A stretch of 64,000 nucleotides of DNA from an uncultured Pirellulaceae bacterium (GTDB taxonomy: Bacteria; Planctomycetota; Planctomycetia; Pirellulales; Pirellulaceae). The stretch spans positions 248,001-312,000 of the forward strand of contig CALKGE010000011.1 in the NCBI GenBank assembly GCA_938084685.1, given 5' to 3'. How positions within the stretch are numbered: the first letter of the stretch is position 1; the number at the start of each line of letters is the position of its first letter. Position numbers and translations under genes: made by a program. The notes below the pieces were generated by a model, which was not told the origin of the DNA, did not search any database, and saw only the letters and a list, made by a program, of their open reading frames with translations. Positions 9,000-18,868 of this stretch are shown in pieces.

Positions 9000-9456
9000 T
9001 GCGTGAAAACTTCTTAACATAAATCGTGGAATTTAGTGCGGAACCGGTCGATTTTCCGATTAGCGGAAAGTCCGGCAACGGATGACCCCGCTGCAGGCAA
9101 TTCTTTCGACGGGGAATCCATCCCCCCGAAAGAACGGTTGCAATTCACGACTAAAAAGATAGGCTTAATGATACCCACAAGACAGGGTGTACCATCATCG
9201 AGCAGACAGTCCACTCGACTGTTCCCACCTTTGATCACTTTGTCGCAATCACCTACCTTTAAAAAACCTATCTATGTCTTAAATTCGCCGGTAATTGCCT
9301 GCAGTTATTGCTAAGATGGATTTGTTAATGAGCTTTTACCTACCTGCGGTTTCACAGAGAAAATGTGGAGCTAGCAGGTGAAGTGTATTTACAATTTGAA
9401 TTGTTCGAACCAGACGTGGTTCACATGTCGTTTTATTAGTGGAGAAACTTGTAGTT
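9000..9456. other. 457-base intergenic region after csrA with a hairpin
   Basis: No convincing open reading frame lies here. The main structure is a hairpin at 9101-9134: TTCTTTCG pairs with CGAAAGAA, and GGGGA pairs with TCCCC around the five-base loop ATCCA, with a small internal loop between the two stems. No T-run follows, so it does not look like a standard terminator. It may be a 3' UTR element of csrA or part of the leader of the next gene. The promoter of the DUF1501 gene should lie in the right half. Confidence 0.45.
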
Positions 9457-10764
9457 ATGAAGTGCAAAGGCAACAGCTTAGGTCGTCGCTCTTTCATGCA
9501 AGTAGGATTCCTTGGTGGTCTTGGACTCTCTCTTTCGGATTACTTCCGAATGAAGAAAGTTCAGGCGGATCAGAAATTCTACGAAAGCGTGGAAGGCCCG
9601 GCTAAGAGTGTAATTTTCATTTACTTACCTGGGGGATGTGCCCATCAGGAAACATGGGATCCGAAGCCATTCGCTCCTATTGAATACCGCGGTCCAATGA
9701 ACAGCATCGAAACCGCTGTTCCAGGAACTCGTCTTAACGAAACCATGGTCAAGACCTCCAAGGTCACAGACAAAATTGCAATCTGTCGAAGCATGACGCA
9801 CGGTGAAGCAGCTCACGAACGTGGAACTCACAACATGTTCACCGGCTACCGACCTAGTCCTGCTTTGCAGTTCCCATCGATGGGTTCGGTTGTGGCACAT
9901 GAATTTGGCCCGCGCCATAACTTGCCACCGTATGTCTGCATCCCTAACCAGCCCAACGTGTTTGCGGGTACAGGTTACCTCAGCAGCTCGTACGCTGGAT
10001 TCAGTCTCGGTTCGGATCCTGCCAGTGGTAGTTTCCAGGTACGCGACCTGAAACTTCCAGGTGGAGTGGATGACAACCGATTTGGCAAACGACGTAAAAT
10101 GTTGACCGCGGTCAACGATTATTTTGCGAGCAAAGAAAAGGCTGATTCGTTGGATGCTGTCGACACGTTCTACGATCGTGCGTACAGCCTGATCAGCAGT
10201 GAAAAAGCTCGGGATGCGTTTGACATCAACAAAGAAGACCCTGCGCTGCGTGACAAATATGGTCGCAATACTGCAGGTGCTCGTATGCTACTGGCTCGCC
10301 GTCTGGTCGAAGCCGGAACCCGCTTTGTCACACTCACCTATGGTGGCTGGGACATGCACAACAACATTGAAGGAAGCATCAAGGGTCAAGTACCAGCATT
10401 GGATCAAGGCTTTGCAGCTCTGATCGAAGACCTCGAGCAACGAGGAATGCTGGAAAGTACGCTTGTTTGTATTGCTTCTGAATTCGGCCGTACGCCGAAG
10501 ATCAATGCCAACGCCGGACGTGACCACTGGCCAAAGGTCTTTAGTGTTGTCATGGCGGGTGGTGGTACCAAACCAGGTATTATCTACGGTAAATCCAATG
10601 CTACAGCCAGCGAACCTGAAGAGGATGCTCTGACGGTCGAAGACTGGGCAACCACAATCTACAATCGAATTGGTATTGTTGCTGACAAGGAGTTGATGGC
10701 TCCCGGCGATCGTCCAATTGAAATTGTAAATGGTGGTAAAGTTCGCCAGGAACTGATTGTTTAG
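9457..10764 (+). CDS. DUF1501 family protein
   Basis: 435 residues from the ATG at 9457, with GGAG 12 bases before it; an in-frame GTG at 9439 overlaps that GGAG and is less likely. The N-terminus LGRRSFMQVGFLGGLGLSLS resembles a twin-arginine export signal. The rest matches DUF1501, an alkaline-phosphatase-like fold common in planctomycetes: VIFIYLPGGCAHQETWDPKP, a THGEAAHERGTHNMFTGY segment, TYGGWDMHNN, and SEFGRTPKINANAGRDHWP near the end. The His and Asp residues in these motifs would bind metal, though the substrate is unknown. It is the first of four same-strand genes up to 18734 (gaps 105, 64 and 166 bases) that probably form one functional set. Confidence 0.9.
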   Translation: MKCKGNSLGRRSFMQVGFLGGLGLSLSDYFRMKKVQADQKFYESVEGPAKSVIFIYLPGGCAHQETWDPKPFAPIEYRGPMNSIETAVPGTRLNETMVKTSKVTDKIAICRSMTHGEAAHERGTHNMFTGYRPSPALQFPSMGSVVAHEFGPRHNLPPYVCIPNQPNVFAGTGYLSSSYAGFSLGSDPASGSFQVRDLKLPGGVDDNRFGKRRKMLTAVNDYFASKEKADSLDAVDTFYDRAYSLISSEKARDAFDINKEDPALRDKYGRNTAGARMLLARRLVEAGTRFVTLTYGGWDMHNNIEGSIKGQVPALDQGFAALIEDLEQRGMLESTLVCIASEFGRTPKINANAGRDHWPKVFSVVMAGGGTKPGIIYGKSNATASEPEEDALTVEDWATTIYNRIGIVADKELMAPGDRPIEIVNGGKVRQELIV

Positions 10765-10869
10765 TCCCCACACCTGAACAGTCAATTCCCACTAACAACG
10801 ACATGCGTTGCGCGGGTGGCGCTCATTGCGTCACCCGCACTTTGCAACGTATGGGAGCAACAGGAAATT

Positions 10870-13350
10870 ATGAGACGTTTATCCCCGCGAATCGTAACAT
10901 CAGCATCGCTTTGCGCATTGCTGTTAATCTTCACTACAGTCGCTCAGGCTTCGTCGCCTGCTCTGAGTATTATTACTCCACGCAATGTTCAGCGCGGTGT
11001 CGAAAATATAATCACGTTTAACGGAGCTCGACTGGCCGACGCAGAAGAAATCCTCTTCTACTCACCCGGTTTCGAAGTGGTCGAACTGACCCCGGAAGCT
11101 GGCAAGGTGACGACCAAAGTAAACATTGCGGCAGATTGTCGACTGGGGGAACACGTTGCACAAGTTCGCTGTAAAAGTGGGGTGAGTGAATTTCGTACCT
11201 TCTGGGTGGGGCCCTTTGGTGCAACCGCGGAAGTTGAACCAAACAGCAGTTTTGAAGCTCCTCAAAAAATAGAACTCAATACGACTGTCCACGGAGTCGT
11301 TACCAACGAAGATGTGGACTACTACGCAGTGGAACTCAAAGCTGGCCAGCGTATCTCTGCTGAAATCGAAGCCATGCGACTCGGCACCACACTGTTCGAT
11401 CCTTATATCGCCATCATTGATGCCAAGCGTTTTGAACTGTCAGCCGACGATGATACTCCGCTGACCAAGCAGGATGCTGTGGCTTCCGCTATCGCCAAGG
11501 AAGATGGGACCTACTATGTCATGGTTCGTGAAAGCAGTTACGCCGGTAATGGCAACTGCCGCTACAATCTGCACGTAGGTACATTCCCTCGCCCACTCTC
11601 TGTCTATCCGGCTGGCGGAAAAATTGGTGACACGGTGGATGTGAAATTCGTAGGAGACCCTACGGGGGTTATCACCCAATCGGTACAACTGCCTGCAGCA
11701 GCCGAAGATCAGTTCTCGCTCGTTCCTCAGGACGCCAACGGAGTAGCTCCGTCAGGCAACCCGTTCATGCTCTTTGAACATGGAAACTCATTGGAAACGG
11801 AGCCAAATGAATCGATCGCCGAAGCTTGTGCTGCTGAGCTTCCCAACGCCTTCAACGGTATTGTCCAGGCAGACGGGGATGTCGATTGCTTCAAGTTTAC
11901 CGCCAAGAAAGGCCAGATTTTTGATATCGAGTGTTTCGCTCGTCGCATTCGATCCCCTCTTGATCCTGTAATGAATCTCTACACTGCCGCCGGTCAATCT
12001 TTGATCGGCAACGATGATTCACGAGGACCTGACAGTTATTTCCGCTACACATTCCCTGCCGATGGCGAATACGTTTTACGTATCACCGACCATTTGAAGC
12101 GAGGAGGCGAGACGTTTGTTTACCGAGTGGAGTTCCGTCCGGTTCAGGCACAACTTTCGATCGGCATTCCTCGAGTGGCCCGCTATTCACAGTCACGACA
12201 GCAGATCTTCGTGCCTCGTGGTGGAAAGTACGCAACATTGCTTTCAGTATCACGAGCCAACTTTGGTGGAGAAATCACTATTGAAGGTAATGAGTTGCCT
12301 CAGGGTGTCACCATGCATGCCCAGAACATGCCGGCCAACATGAGTGTCATGCCGGTCGTATTTGAAGCGGCTGCTGATGCACCGATTGCCGGGAAACTTA
12401 TGAAGTTCCAGGGAAAACATGTAGATCCTGCAACGGGTATCGTCGGACACTTCAAGAATCGTGCCGATCTGGTTGTCGCGGCCCCTGGTCAGTCGCTCTA
12501 TGTCTACAAAGATGTCGAACAACTGCCAATCGCCGTGGTTGATGAACTGCCCTACAGTCTCGAGATCGTTCAACCCAAAGTACCGATCGTTCAAAATGGT
12601 CAAATGTCGTTGAAGATTCTGATTCACCGCAAGGAAGGGTTCAATGACGCAATCACACTCCAATTCCCCTTCCGACCACCAGGGATTGGAACGAGATCCA
12701 CTGTGGCAGTTCCTGCCGGAGCCACCGAAGCGATTTATCCTTTGAACGCAGCCGGTAATGCTCAATTACGTGAATGGCCAATCTACGTGCTGGGCTCGGC
12801 AAATGTAAATGGCACTGCCTGGGTATCCAGCCAGCTGGCCACGCTCAGCGTTGCGGCTCCCTATGTCACGTTTGCACTTGAACGTGCCGCATGTGAGCAA
12901 GGACAGGAAACGCAGCTCTACACGAAGATCACTCAATCCACTCCTTTTGAAGGCAATGCAAAGGTTGAATTATTGGGTCTTCCCAATCTGGTCACGACCA
13001 CCAATCTGGAGTTTAACAAGGAAGCAGAAGAACTGACGTTCAATATCAAGACTGACAAAACCAGTCCTGCTGGAAAGCACACGAATGTCTTCTGCCGCAT
13101 TACGATTATGGAGAATGGTGAGCCCATTGTCTTCCGAACTGCTGCCACCACGCTGCAGATCGATAAACCACTGCCTCCTCCACCAAATGCTCCTCCTAAA
13201 CCGATGCCCAAGCCTGTCGCTCAGGCAGCACCTAAACCAATGCCTGCACCGATGCCCATGGCCAAGCCATTGAGTCGTCTGGAAAAACTTCGCCTGGCTG
13301 CGAAGCAGCGAGCCGAAGGTGGTGCACCGGCCGGTTCGGAAGAGAACTAA
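10870..13350 (+). CDS. Secreted protein with two PPC domains
   Basis: 826 residues from the ATG at 10870 (CAGGAAATT just before it, signal peptide after it: SLCALLLIFTTVAQA). Upstream in-frame starts would put 18 hydrophilic residues before the signal. Two bacterial pre-peptidase C-terminal (PPC) domains are visible, each opening with an acidic E-PN motif: EVEPNSSFEAPQ near residue 121 and ETEPNESIAEAC near 312. Beta-sandwich-like segments follow. The C-terminus is a Pro/Met/Ala-rich linker (PLPPPPNAPPKPMPKP) and a short basic helix. PPC domains usually accompany secreted enzymes, but no catalytic domain is seen, so this is probably a structural or binding partner of its operon neighbours. 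Confidence 0.87.
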   Translation: MRRLSPRIVTSASLCALLLIFTTVAQASSPALSIITPRNVQRGVENIITFNGARLADAEEILFYSPGFEVVELTPEAGKVTTKVNIAADCRLGEHVAQVRCKSGVSEFRTFWVGPFGATAEVEPNSSFEAPQKIELNTTVHGVVTNEDVDYYAVELKAGQRISAEIEAMRLGTTLFDPYIAIIDAKRFELSADDDTPLTKQDAVASAIAKEDGTYYVMVRESSYAGNGNCRYNLHVGTFPRPLSVYPAGGKIGDTVDVKFVGDPTGVITQSVQLPAAAEDQFSLVPQDANGVAPSGNPFMLFEHGNSLETEPNESIAEACAAELPNAFNGIVQADGDVDCFKFTAKKGQIFDIECFARRIRSPLDPVMNLYTAAGQSLIGNDDSRGPDSYFRYTFPADGEYVLRITDHLKRGGETFVYRVEFRPVQAQLSIGIPRVARYSQSRQQIFVPRGGKYATLLSVSRANFGGEITIEGNELPQGVTMHAQNMPANMSVMPVVFEAAADAPIAGKLMKFQGKHVDPATGIVGHFKNRADLVVAAPGQSLYVYKDVEQLPIAVVDELPYSLEIVQPKVPIVQNGQMSLKILIHRKEGFNDAITLQFPFRPPGIGTRSTVAVPAGATEAIYPLNAAGNAQLREWPIYVLGSANVNGTAWVSSQLATLSVAAPYVTFALERAACEQGQETQLYTKITQSTPFEGNAKVELLGLPNLVTTTNLEFNKEAEELTFNIKTDKTSPAGKHTNVFCRITIMENGEPIVFRTAATTLQIDKPLPPPPNAPPKPMPKPVAQAAPKPMPAPMPMAKPLSRLEKLRLAAKQRAEGGAPAGSEEN

Positions 13351-13414
13351 ACAGCTACCCTCGGTATTCCCAATAAACACATTTGACATTTTGATATTCA
13401 GGTCTTGTAACACA

Positions 13415-15847
13415 ATGACTGCTACAAAAGCTATCCTGCGAAGTCTTCTGCTATTTACATTCATCTTCACCACTGCAGCCACGTCTGCTGCGGAACTGGT
13501 TGAAGTTTCTGTCTATCCGCAGAACATTGACCTTACCAGTTCCCGTGACCGCCAGCGTCTGATCGTTCAGGCCAAATTTGCTGATGGTATCACGGAAGAT
13601 ATTACCGAACAGGCAACGATTACTAATGGAAATGCTGAGGTCCTGCGCCAGGAAGGCTGTCTGTTCTATCCTCAGGGTGATGGCGAAACGACAGTGAATA
13701 TTGAGTACCAGGGAAAAACACTTCAGGTGCCAGCCAAAGTCCAGAACTCGGCTGTGACTCCTAAAGTAAGTTTCTCACTGGATGTCATGCCTGTCTTCAT
13801 GAAAGCGAACTGTAATACCGGAAGCTGTCACGGTGCGGCTCGAGGTAAAGATGGATTCCTGCTTTCACTCTATGGATTCGATACCCGAGGTGACTACAAC
13901 AACATCACGCGTGATTTCAGCTCGCGCCGAATCAACCTGGCATTCCCGGAAGACAGCCTGCTGTTGACCAAAGGATCCGGAGCAGTCCCACACACGGGTG
14001 GTACGCGTTTCCGCAAAGGTGATGAATTATATGAAACCGTTCATGAATGGCTGCAAGACGGAGCAAACATGGATCAGGGTGAAATTCCCACCGTTACCAA
14101 AGTGGATATCTATCCCCCGGGAGCTGTTCTTAATGGCGAAGGTGCTCAGCAAAAGATCTCTGTCCGAGCTTATTATTCAGATGGCACCGATCGTGACGTT
14201 ACGCATCTGGCCTATTTCAGTTCCAACAATGACAACTCAGCCGTTGTCGAGCAGGACGGAATCGTTACCGCTCAGAATCGCGGTGAAGCGTTCATCATGG
14301 CGCGCTTTGATACTCACACGGTTGGAACTCAATTTATTGTCCTACCGAAAAACCTGCAGTTCACCTGGAACGAAGTGCCTGAAAACAACTACATCGATAC
14401 GCACATGCACAATAAGTTCAAGAAACTGCGTATCATTCCCTCAGAGCTCTGTACCGATGAAGAGTTCATTCGCCGAGTATCACTGGATGTGACTGGTCGA
14501 TTGCCGACGGTTGAAGAGTACAACACGTTTCTGGCCGATACCGATCCCAAAAAACGGGACAAGCTGGTTGACGAGTTATTATCGCGTAAAGAATTTGTTG
14601 AACTTTGGGTGATGAAATGGGCAGAGCTTCTGACCATTCGAACTACCAATCAGATCAGCTACAAATCCATGCTGCTCTACTACACCTGGCTTCAGGAACG
14701 CGTTGCCAACAATGTTCCCATCAACGTGATGGTTCAGGAACTGCTGGGAAGCAATGGCGGAACCTTTGCCAACGCTGCAACGAATTACTATCAGAACGAA
14801 ACAAACACCCTGAAGGTCGCTGAGAATGTTGCTCAGGTGTTTATGGGAATGCGTATCCAGTGTGCTCAGTGTCACAACCATCCATTTGACCGTTGGACCA
14901 TGGACGACTATTACAGCTTCGCCGCGTTCTTCTCACAAATTGGACGTAAGCGTGGTGAAGACCCTCGAGAAATCATTGTCTACAACAGCGGTTCAGGCGA
15001 AGTGCGTCACCCGGTGGGCAACCGAGTGATGGCTCCTAAATTCCTGGGTGGCGAGACACCGGACGTTGCCGGAAAAGATCGCCGCCAGATCGTTGCAAAT
15101 TGGCTTGCCTCGGACGAGAATCCTTTCTTTGCACAGAACCTGTCCAATATCGTTTGGGCTCACTTCTTTGGAAAAGGGATCATTCAGGAAGTCGATGATG
15201 TTCGTATCAGTAACCCACCAGTAAACAAAGAATTACTTGATGCGTTGGCCCAGAAGCTGACCGAATACAAATACGATTTCAAGAAACTGGTACGCGATAT
15301 TTGTACATCCCGCACCTATCAGCTCAGTACCAAAACGAACGAGACGAACGAGAAGGACACGACAAACTTCTCGCACGCCACGTTGCGACGTATGCGGGCT
15401 GAAGTGCTGCTTGATTCCATCACTCAGGTAACAACCACCTCCAATAAATTCCCTGGTCTACCAAGCGGAGCTCGTGCGGTACAGATTGCCAATGGAAACA
15501 CTAGTACCTACTTCCTGACGACCTTTGGTCGCGCCAAACGGGAAACCGTTTGCTCCTGTGAAGTCAAAATGGAACCAAACCTGTCACAGGCATTGCACAT
15601 GCTCAATGGAGATACCGTCAACAGCAAAATCGCTCAGGGGGGATTGGTTGCAACCCGCTTGGGTGAAGAGGTACCTCATGAAAAGATTATTGAGGAAATC
15701 TATGTCCGTTGCCTGACGCGAAAACCAACCGAGAAGGAACTCACCAATTTAATGGAATTGGTTGGACAGGAAGAAAATAAACAGCAGGCGCTCGAAGATG
15801 TCTTCTGGGCACTGCTGAATTCACGAGAGTTCGTATTTAACCACTAA
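13415..15847 (+). CDS. DUF1549/DUF1553 protein with heme-type CxxCH motif
   Basis: 810 residues from the ATG at 13415, where a signal peptide begins (RSLLLFTFIFTTAATSAA). Two Ig-like Big_2-type segments lie near residues 25-110 and 225-310. Between them is CNTGSCHGAARGKDGF, a cytochrome-like motif with four residues between the cysteines. DUF1549 follows (ELCTDEEFIRRVSLDVTGRL), with a true CAQCHNHPFDRW motif. DUF1553 fills the C-terminal half. Such proteins are abundant in planctomycetes, are assumed to be periplasmic, and are usually paired with DUF1501 proteins, as here. Their biochemical role is not established; carbohydrate or sulfatide breakdown has been suggested for the family. Confidence 0.9.
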   Translation: MTATKAILRSLLLFTFIFTTAATSAAELVEVSVYPQNIDLTSSRDRQRLIVQAKFADGITEDITEQATITNGNAEVLRQEGCLFYPQGDGETTVNIEYQGKTLQVPAKVQNSAVTPKVSFSLDVMPVFMKANCNTGSCHGAARGKDGFLLSLYGFDTRGDYNNITRDFSSRRINLAFPEDSLLLTKGSGAVPHTGGTRFRKGDELYETVHEWLQDGANMDQGEIPTVTKVDIYPPGAVLNGEGAQQKISVRAYYSDGTDRDVTHLAYFSSNNDNSAVVEQDGIVTAQNRGEAFIMARFDTHTVGTQFIVLPKNLQFTWNEVPENNYIDTHMHNKFKKLRIIPSELCTDEEFIRRVSLDVTGRLPTVEEYNTFLADTDPKKRDKLVDELLSRKEFVELWVMKWAELLTIRTTNQISYKSMLLYYTWLQERVANNVPINVMVQELLGSNGGTFANAATNYYQNETNTLKVAENVAQVFMGMRIQCAQCHNHPFDRWTMDDYYSFAAFFSQIGRKRGEDPREIIVYNSGSGEVRHPVGNRVMAPKFLGGETPDVAGKDRRQIVANWLASDENPFFAQNLSNIVWAHFFGKGIIQEVDDVRISNPPVNKELLDALAQKLTEYKYDFKKLVRDICTSRTYQLSTKTNETNEKDTTNFSHATLRRMRAEVLLDSITQVTTTSNKFPGLPSGARAVQIANGNTSTYFLTTFGRAKRETVCSCEVKMEPNLSQALHMLNGDTVNSKIAQGGLVATRLGEEVPHEKIIEEIYVRCLTRKPTEKELTNLMELVGQEENKQQALEDVFWALLNSREFVFNH

Positions 15848-16013
15848 GCCTCTCCAGGTGTGCACCCGACAGGGATGCCCACCACGGGGGGATTGTTCAT
15901 AAACCACAGGATACTCAATTCAGAGTCTCCTGAATCCCGGTTTGACTGGAAAAGACGCCACTATGAGTGACCGTCTGAAATGTCAAATCATTATCATCGC
16001 TTGGAGAAGAGTT

Positions 16014-18734
16014 ATGATTCGTCGTTTTTTACTTGGCCTGTTTCTGCTTGGAATCGCCACGGTAGCCTACGGCCAGGAAGACGCCAAAGAAGCAAAGGTG
16101 ACATGGGATGACCATGTTTCTCAAATCTTTCGTCAACGTTGTGTGACTTGTCACAACGTGAATAAGAAGAGCGGTGGTCTGGATATTTCCACCTACACCA
16201 ACATCATGCTGGGTGGTGCCTCCGGAGATGTACTCGAGCCGGGTGATGCCGGCAGCAGCTATCTGTTCCTGCTGATTACACATGATTCCGAACCCTTCAT
16301 GCCGCCAGACTCGGATCCAATTCCGGCAAACGAAATCTCCTTGATCGAAAAGTGGATCAACCAGGGGATGCCTGAAAATGCTGGCAGTAAAGTCATGGTG
16401 GCCAAGAAGCCCAAGTTTGAGATGACACTTGATCCCGGCGCGATTGGCAAGCCGGATTCGCCGCCGATGCCAGGTCGACTCAATAAAGCACCCGGGCTTT
16501 ATTCACCCAAGCGTGCTGCCGTCACGGCCATCGCAACCAATCCGTGGTCTTCGTTGACTGCAATCGCCGGACAAAAGAAAATTTCACTCTATGACATTGC
16601 CACCATGGAATTGCTGGGAGTTTTGGACTTCCCTGAAGGAATTCCGCACGTACTCAAGTTCAGTCGTAACGGCAGTCTACTGCTGGCTGGCGGTGGGATC
16701 GGATCCCAATCCGGTAAAGTGGTTGTCTATAACGTACAAAACGGTGAACGTATTTTTGAAGTCGGTGACGAATTTGATGTGGTTTTAGGTGCTGACATCA
16801 GTGCTGATCAGTCTCTGATCGCACTCGGTGGACCTCTTAAAATGATTCGAGTCTATTCCACATCCACTGGTGAAATGCTTTATGAAACCAAGAAACATAC
16901 CGACTGGATTACGAAAATGGAATTCAGCCCGGATGGTGTCCTGCTGGCCACTGGGGACCGAAGCGGCGGTGCACACGTCTGGGAAGCTCATACCGGTCGT
17001 GAATACGTAACACTGAAAGGTCACACCAACCGCATCTCGGGGATCTCGTGGCGACTCGATTCCAATATTCTGGCGACCAGCTCCATTGACGGCAGCGTTC
17101 GACTTTGGGAAATGGAAGAAGGCCGTCAGGTCAAGAGCTGGGGAGCCCATGGTGGCGGAGTTACCAGCCTCGAATTCGCTCGCGACGGTCGTCTGGTGAC
17201 TACCGGTCGGGACCGCACGGCAAAAATCTGGAATCAGGATGGAGCAGCACAGGCAACTTATCCGGCCTTCGCTGATATCGCGCTGGAAGTCTCGTTCTGT
17301 GATGAATCGAATCGGATCATTGCAGGTGACTGGACCGGCAAGATTAATGTCTGGAAAACAGATGACAATGCACTGGTCGGAGAATTGGCCGTTAACCCCA
17401 TGCCACTGGAAAGCCGCCTGGAACAGGCTCAGGCCAGCCTCGCACAAGCTCAAGCTGCCTACAAGCCATTAGGAGAAGCGTCGACAGCAGCGGCCACTAA
17501 AGTAAAAACCATTAAAACCAATCTGGCTACGGCAACAAAGAAAGTAACAGACGCGAAAGCCGCATTGGATACTGCTAACGCTCAGGTGGCTACTTACACC
17601 AAAACAGCAGCCGAGCTCGATGGCCAGTATAAAGCGTTCAATGCTACCATTGCCAAAACGACCCCTGTGATTCCTGCGTTGACAGAATCTGTCGCTAAAG
17701 CGAAAGAAGCTGCCGGGAAGAATGCGGATGATAAGGAACTTGCTCAACTTGCAACTCAGCTTGATGCTGCCCTGAAGAAACGCTCTGCCGCGTTGGCTAA
17801 AACTCAGGCAGATGCCGCCGCTAGCAAAAAGCAACTGGATACTACCAATACTCAGTTGGCTACCAGTAAAAAGGCAGCAGCGGATGCAACAGCTGCAATG
17901 ACCGCCGGTCAGAAAGAAGTTGCTGCAATCACGCCTACTGTCAAACCTGCAGAAGAAGCAGCTGCAGCTGCTCTGAAAACAGCTACCGATGCACAGGCCG
18001 TTGTGACAGCTGCTCAGGCTGAGGTCACGAAATGGACCGAGGAAATTGCCTTCTCCAATAAACTGACAGAACTTAAGTCCCGTCTGGCAGCTGCTTTTCA
18101 GGTACTGTTAGCCAATCAACAGAAACGTGCTGAGATGATGGCCAATCTGGGCGAAGTACAGAAACAGTACGATGCTGCCAATCAAGTTGTTTCGACCTCG
18201 AATACGAGTGTGCAAAACGCTACCAAACGTGTGGCAGATTCCGAAGCCGTTGCCAAAACAGAGCTGGGCAAACAGAACGCCGCAACGACCGTACACGCCA
18301 ATGCCACGGCTGCAGCCACCAGGCTGAAAGCTGCTGTCGCTGCTTTGGGCGAGGCGGTTGCCAAGTCGAATGAAGCAGTTACCAAAAGTGGTGGTGACGC
18401 CGAGCTTAAGAAGGCTGCAGAAGCCCTCAAGGCGCTGGCCGACAAAAAGACCGCTGAGATTCCTGCAGCTGACAAAACTGTCGCCGATGCTTTGGCAGCC
18501 CTTAACAGTGCGAAGGCAGTTTACGCCGAGTCCCAGAAAGCAGTAGCTGCAGCTCAGGCTGACCTGGCTTCCAAAAAGAAAGTCTATGATGACGCCGTAG
18601 CTGCTCGCAAACCGCACGAAGAGGCACTGGCAGCTGCCAAAGCCTCAGCAGATGCTGAAACCAAAAAGGTCGGCGATTCTGAGGTGGCATTGGAGTCCAT
18701 CGAGCAGGAATTAGCCGCACTTCAGTCCAGCTAA
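16014..18734 (+). CDS. Cytochrome c / WD40 / long coiled-coil fusion
   Basis: 906 residues from the ATG at 16014, supported by GGAGAAGA and an immediate signal peptide (RRFLLGLFLLGIATVAYG). A planctomycete-type cytochrome c segment carries CVTCH at residues 43-47 and MPPDSDPIP near 100. A WD40 propeller covers about residues 155-465 (for example TDWITKMEFSPDGVLLATGD and GVTSLEFARDGRLVTTGRD). The last ~435 residues are an Ala/Lys/Thr-rich alpha-helical region, probably a long coiled coil. It closes the four-gene block. The layout suggests an exported redox or scaffold protein that projects from the membrane or binds partners. The coiled coil is unusually long for a WD40/cytochrome fusion. Confidence 0.87.
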   Translation: MIRRFLLGLFLLGIATVAYGQEDAKEAKVTWDDHVSQIFRQRCVTCHNVNKKSGGLDISTYTNIMLGGASGDVLEPGDAGSSYLFLLITHDSEPFMPPDSDPIPANEISLIEKWINQGMPENAGSKVMVAKKPKFEMTLDPGAIGKPDSPPMPGRLNKAPGLYSPKRAAVTAIATNPWSSLTAIAGQKKISLYDIATMELLGVLDFPEGIPHVLKFSRNGSLLLAGGGIGSQSGKVVVYNVQNGERIFEVGDEFDVVLGADISADQSLIALGGPLKMIRVYSTSTGEMLYETKKHTDWITKMEFSPDGVLLATGDRSGGAHVWEAHTGREYVTLKGHTNRISGISWRLDSNILATSSIDGSVRLWEMEEGRQVKSWGAHGGGVTSLEFARDGRLVTTGRDRTAKIWNQDGAAQATYPAFADIALEVSFCDESNRIIAGDWTGKINVWKTDDNALVGELAVNPMPLESRLEQAQASLAQAQAAYKPLGEASTAAATKVKTIKTNLATATKKVTDAKAALDTANAQVATYTKTAAELDGQYKAFNATIAKTTPVIPALTESVAKAKEAAGKNADDKELAQLATQLDAALKKRSAALAKTQADAAASKKQLDTTNTQLATSKKAAADATAAMTAGQKEVAAITPTVKPAEEAAAAALKTATDAQAVVTAAQAEVTKWTEEIAFSNKLTELKSRLAAAFQVLLANQQKRAEMMANLGEVQKQYDAANQVVSTSNTSVQNATKRVADSEAVAKTELGKQNAATTVHANATAAATRLKAAVAALGEAVAKSNEAVTKSGGDAELKKAAEALKALADKKTAEIPAADKTVADALAALNSAKAVYAESQKAVAAAQADLASKKKVYDDAVAARKPHEEALAAAKASADAETKKVGDSEVALESIEQELAALQSS

Positions 18735-18836
18735 CATCGGCACCTGCTGGCAGACTAACTGGAGTGGATTGAGTGGAGCCCCAAGGGGCATTGAGGCTGG
18801 GGGGCGCTGTCTCTCCTGCAGGGCTGGAGTCCGTTT

Positions 18837-18862
18837 ACCCCAGCGACATACCCCAGCGACAT
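18837..18862. repeat. 13-bp perfect tandem duplication
   Basis: The unit ACCCCAGCGACAT occurs twice back to back, ending six bases before the stop of the yjbQ-like gene. It is probably a slippage product in the spacer between convergent genes. Confidence 0.85.
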
Positions 18863-18868
18863 AAGAGT

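Noticed and set aside
9063..9074. GGAAAGTCCGG-like string, resembling the conserved core of RNase P RNA
   Set aside because: The surrounding sequence lacks the other conserved RNase P regions, so the match is a short coincidence.
10288..10785. 165-residue minus-strand frame inside the DUF1501 gene
   Set aside because: Antisense to a firmly identified gene; no coding signal of its own.
12250..12765. 171-residue minus-strand frame inside the PPC gene
   Set aside because: Lies fully within a well-supported gene on the other strand and has no family features.
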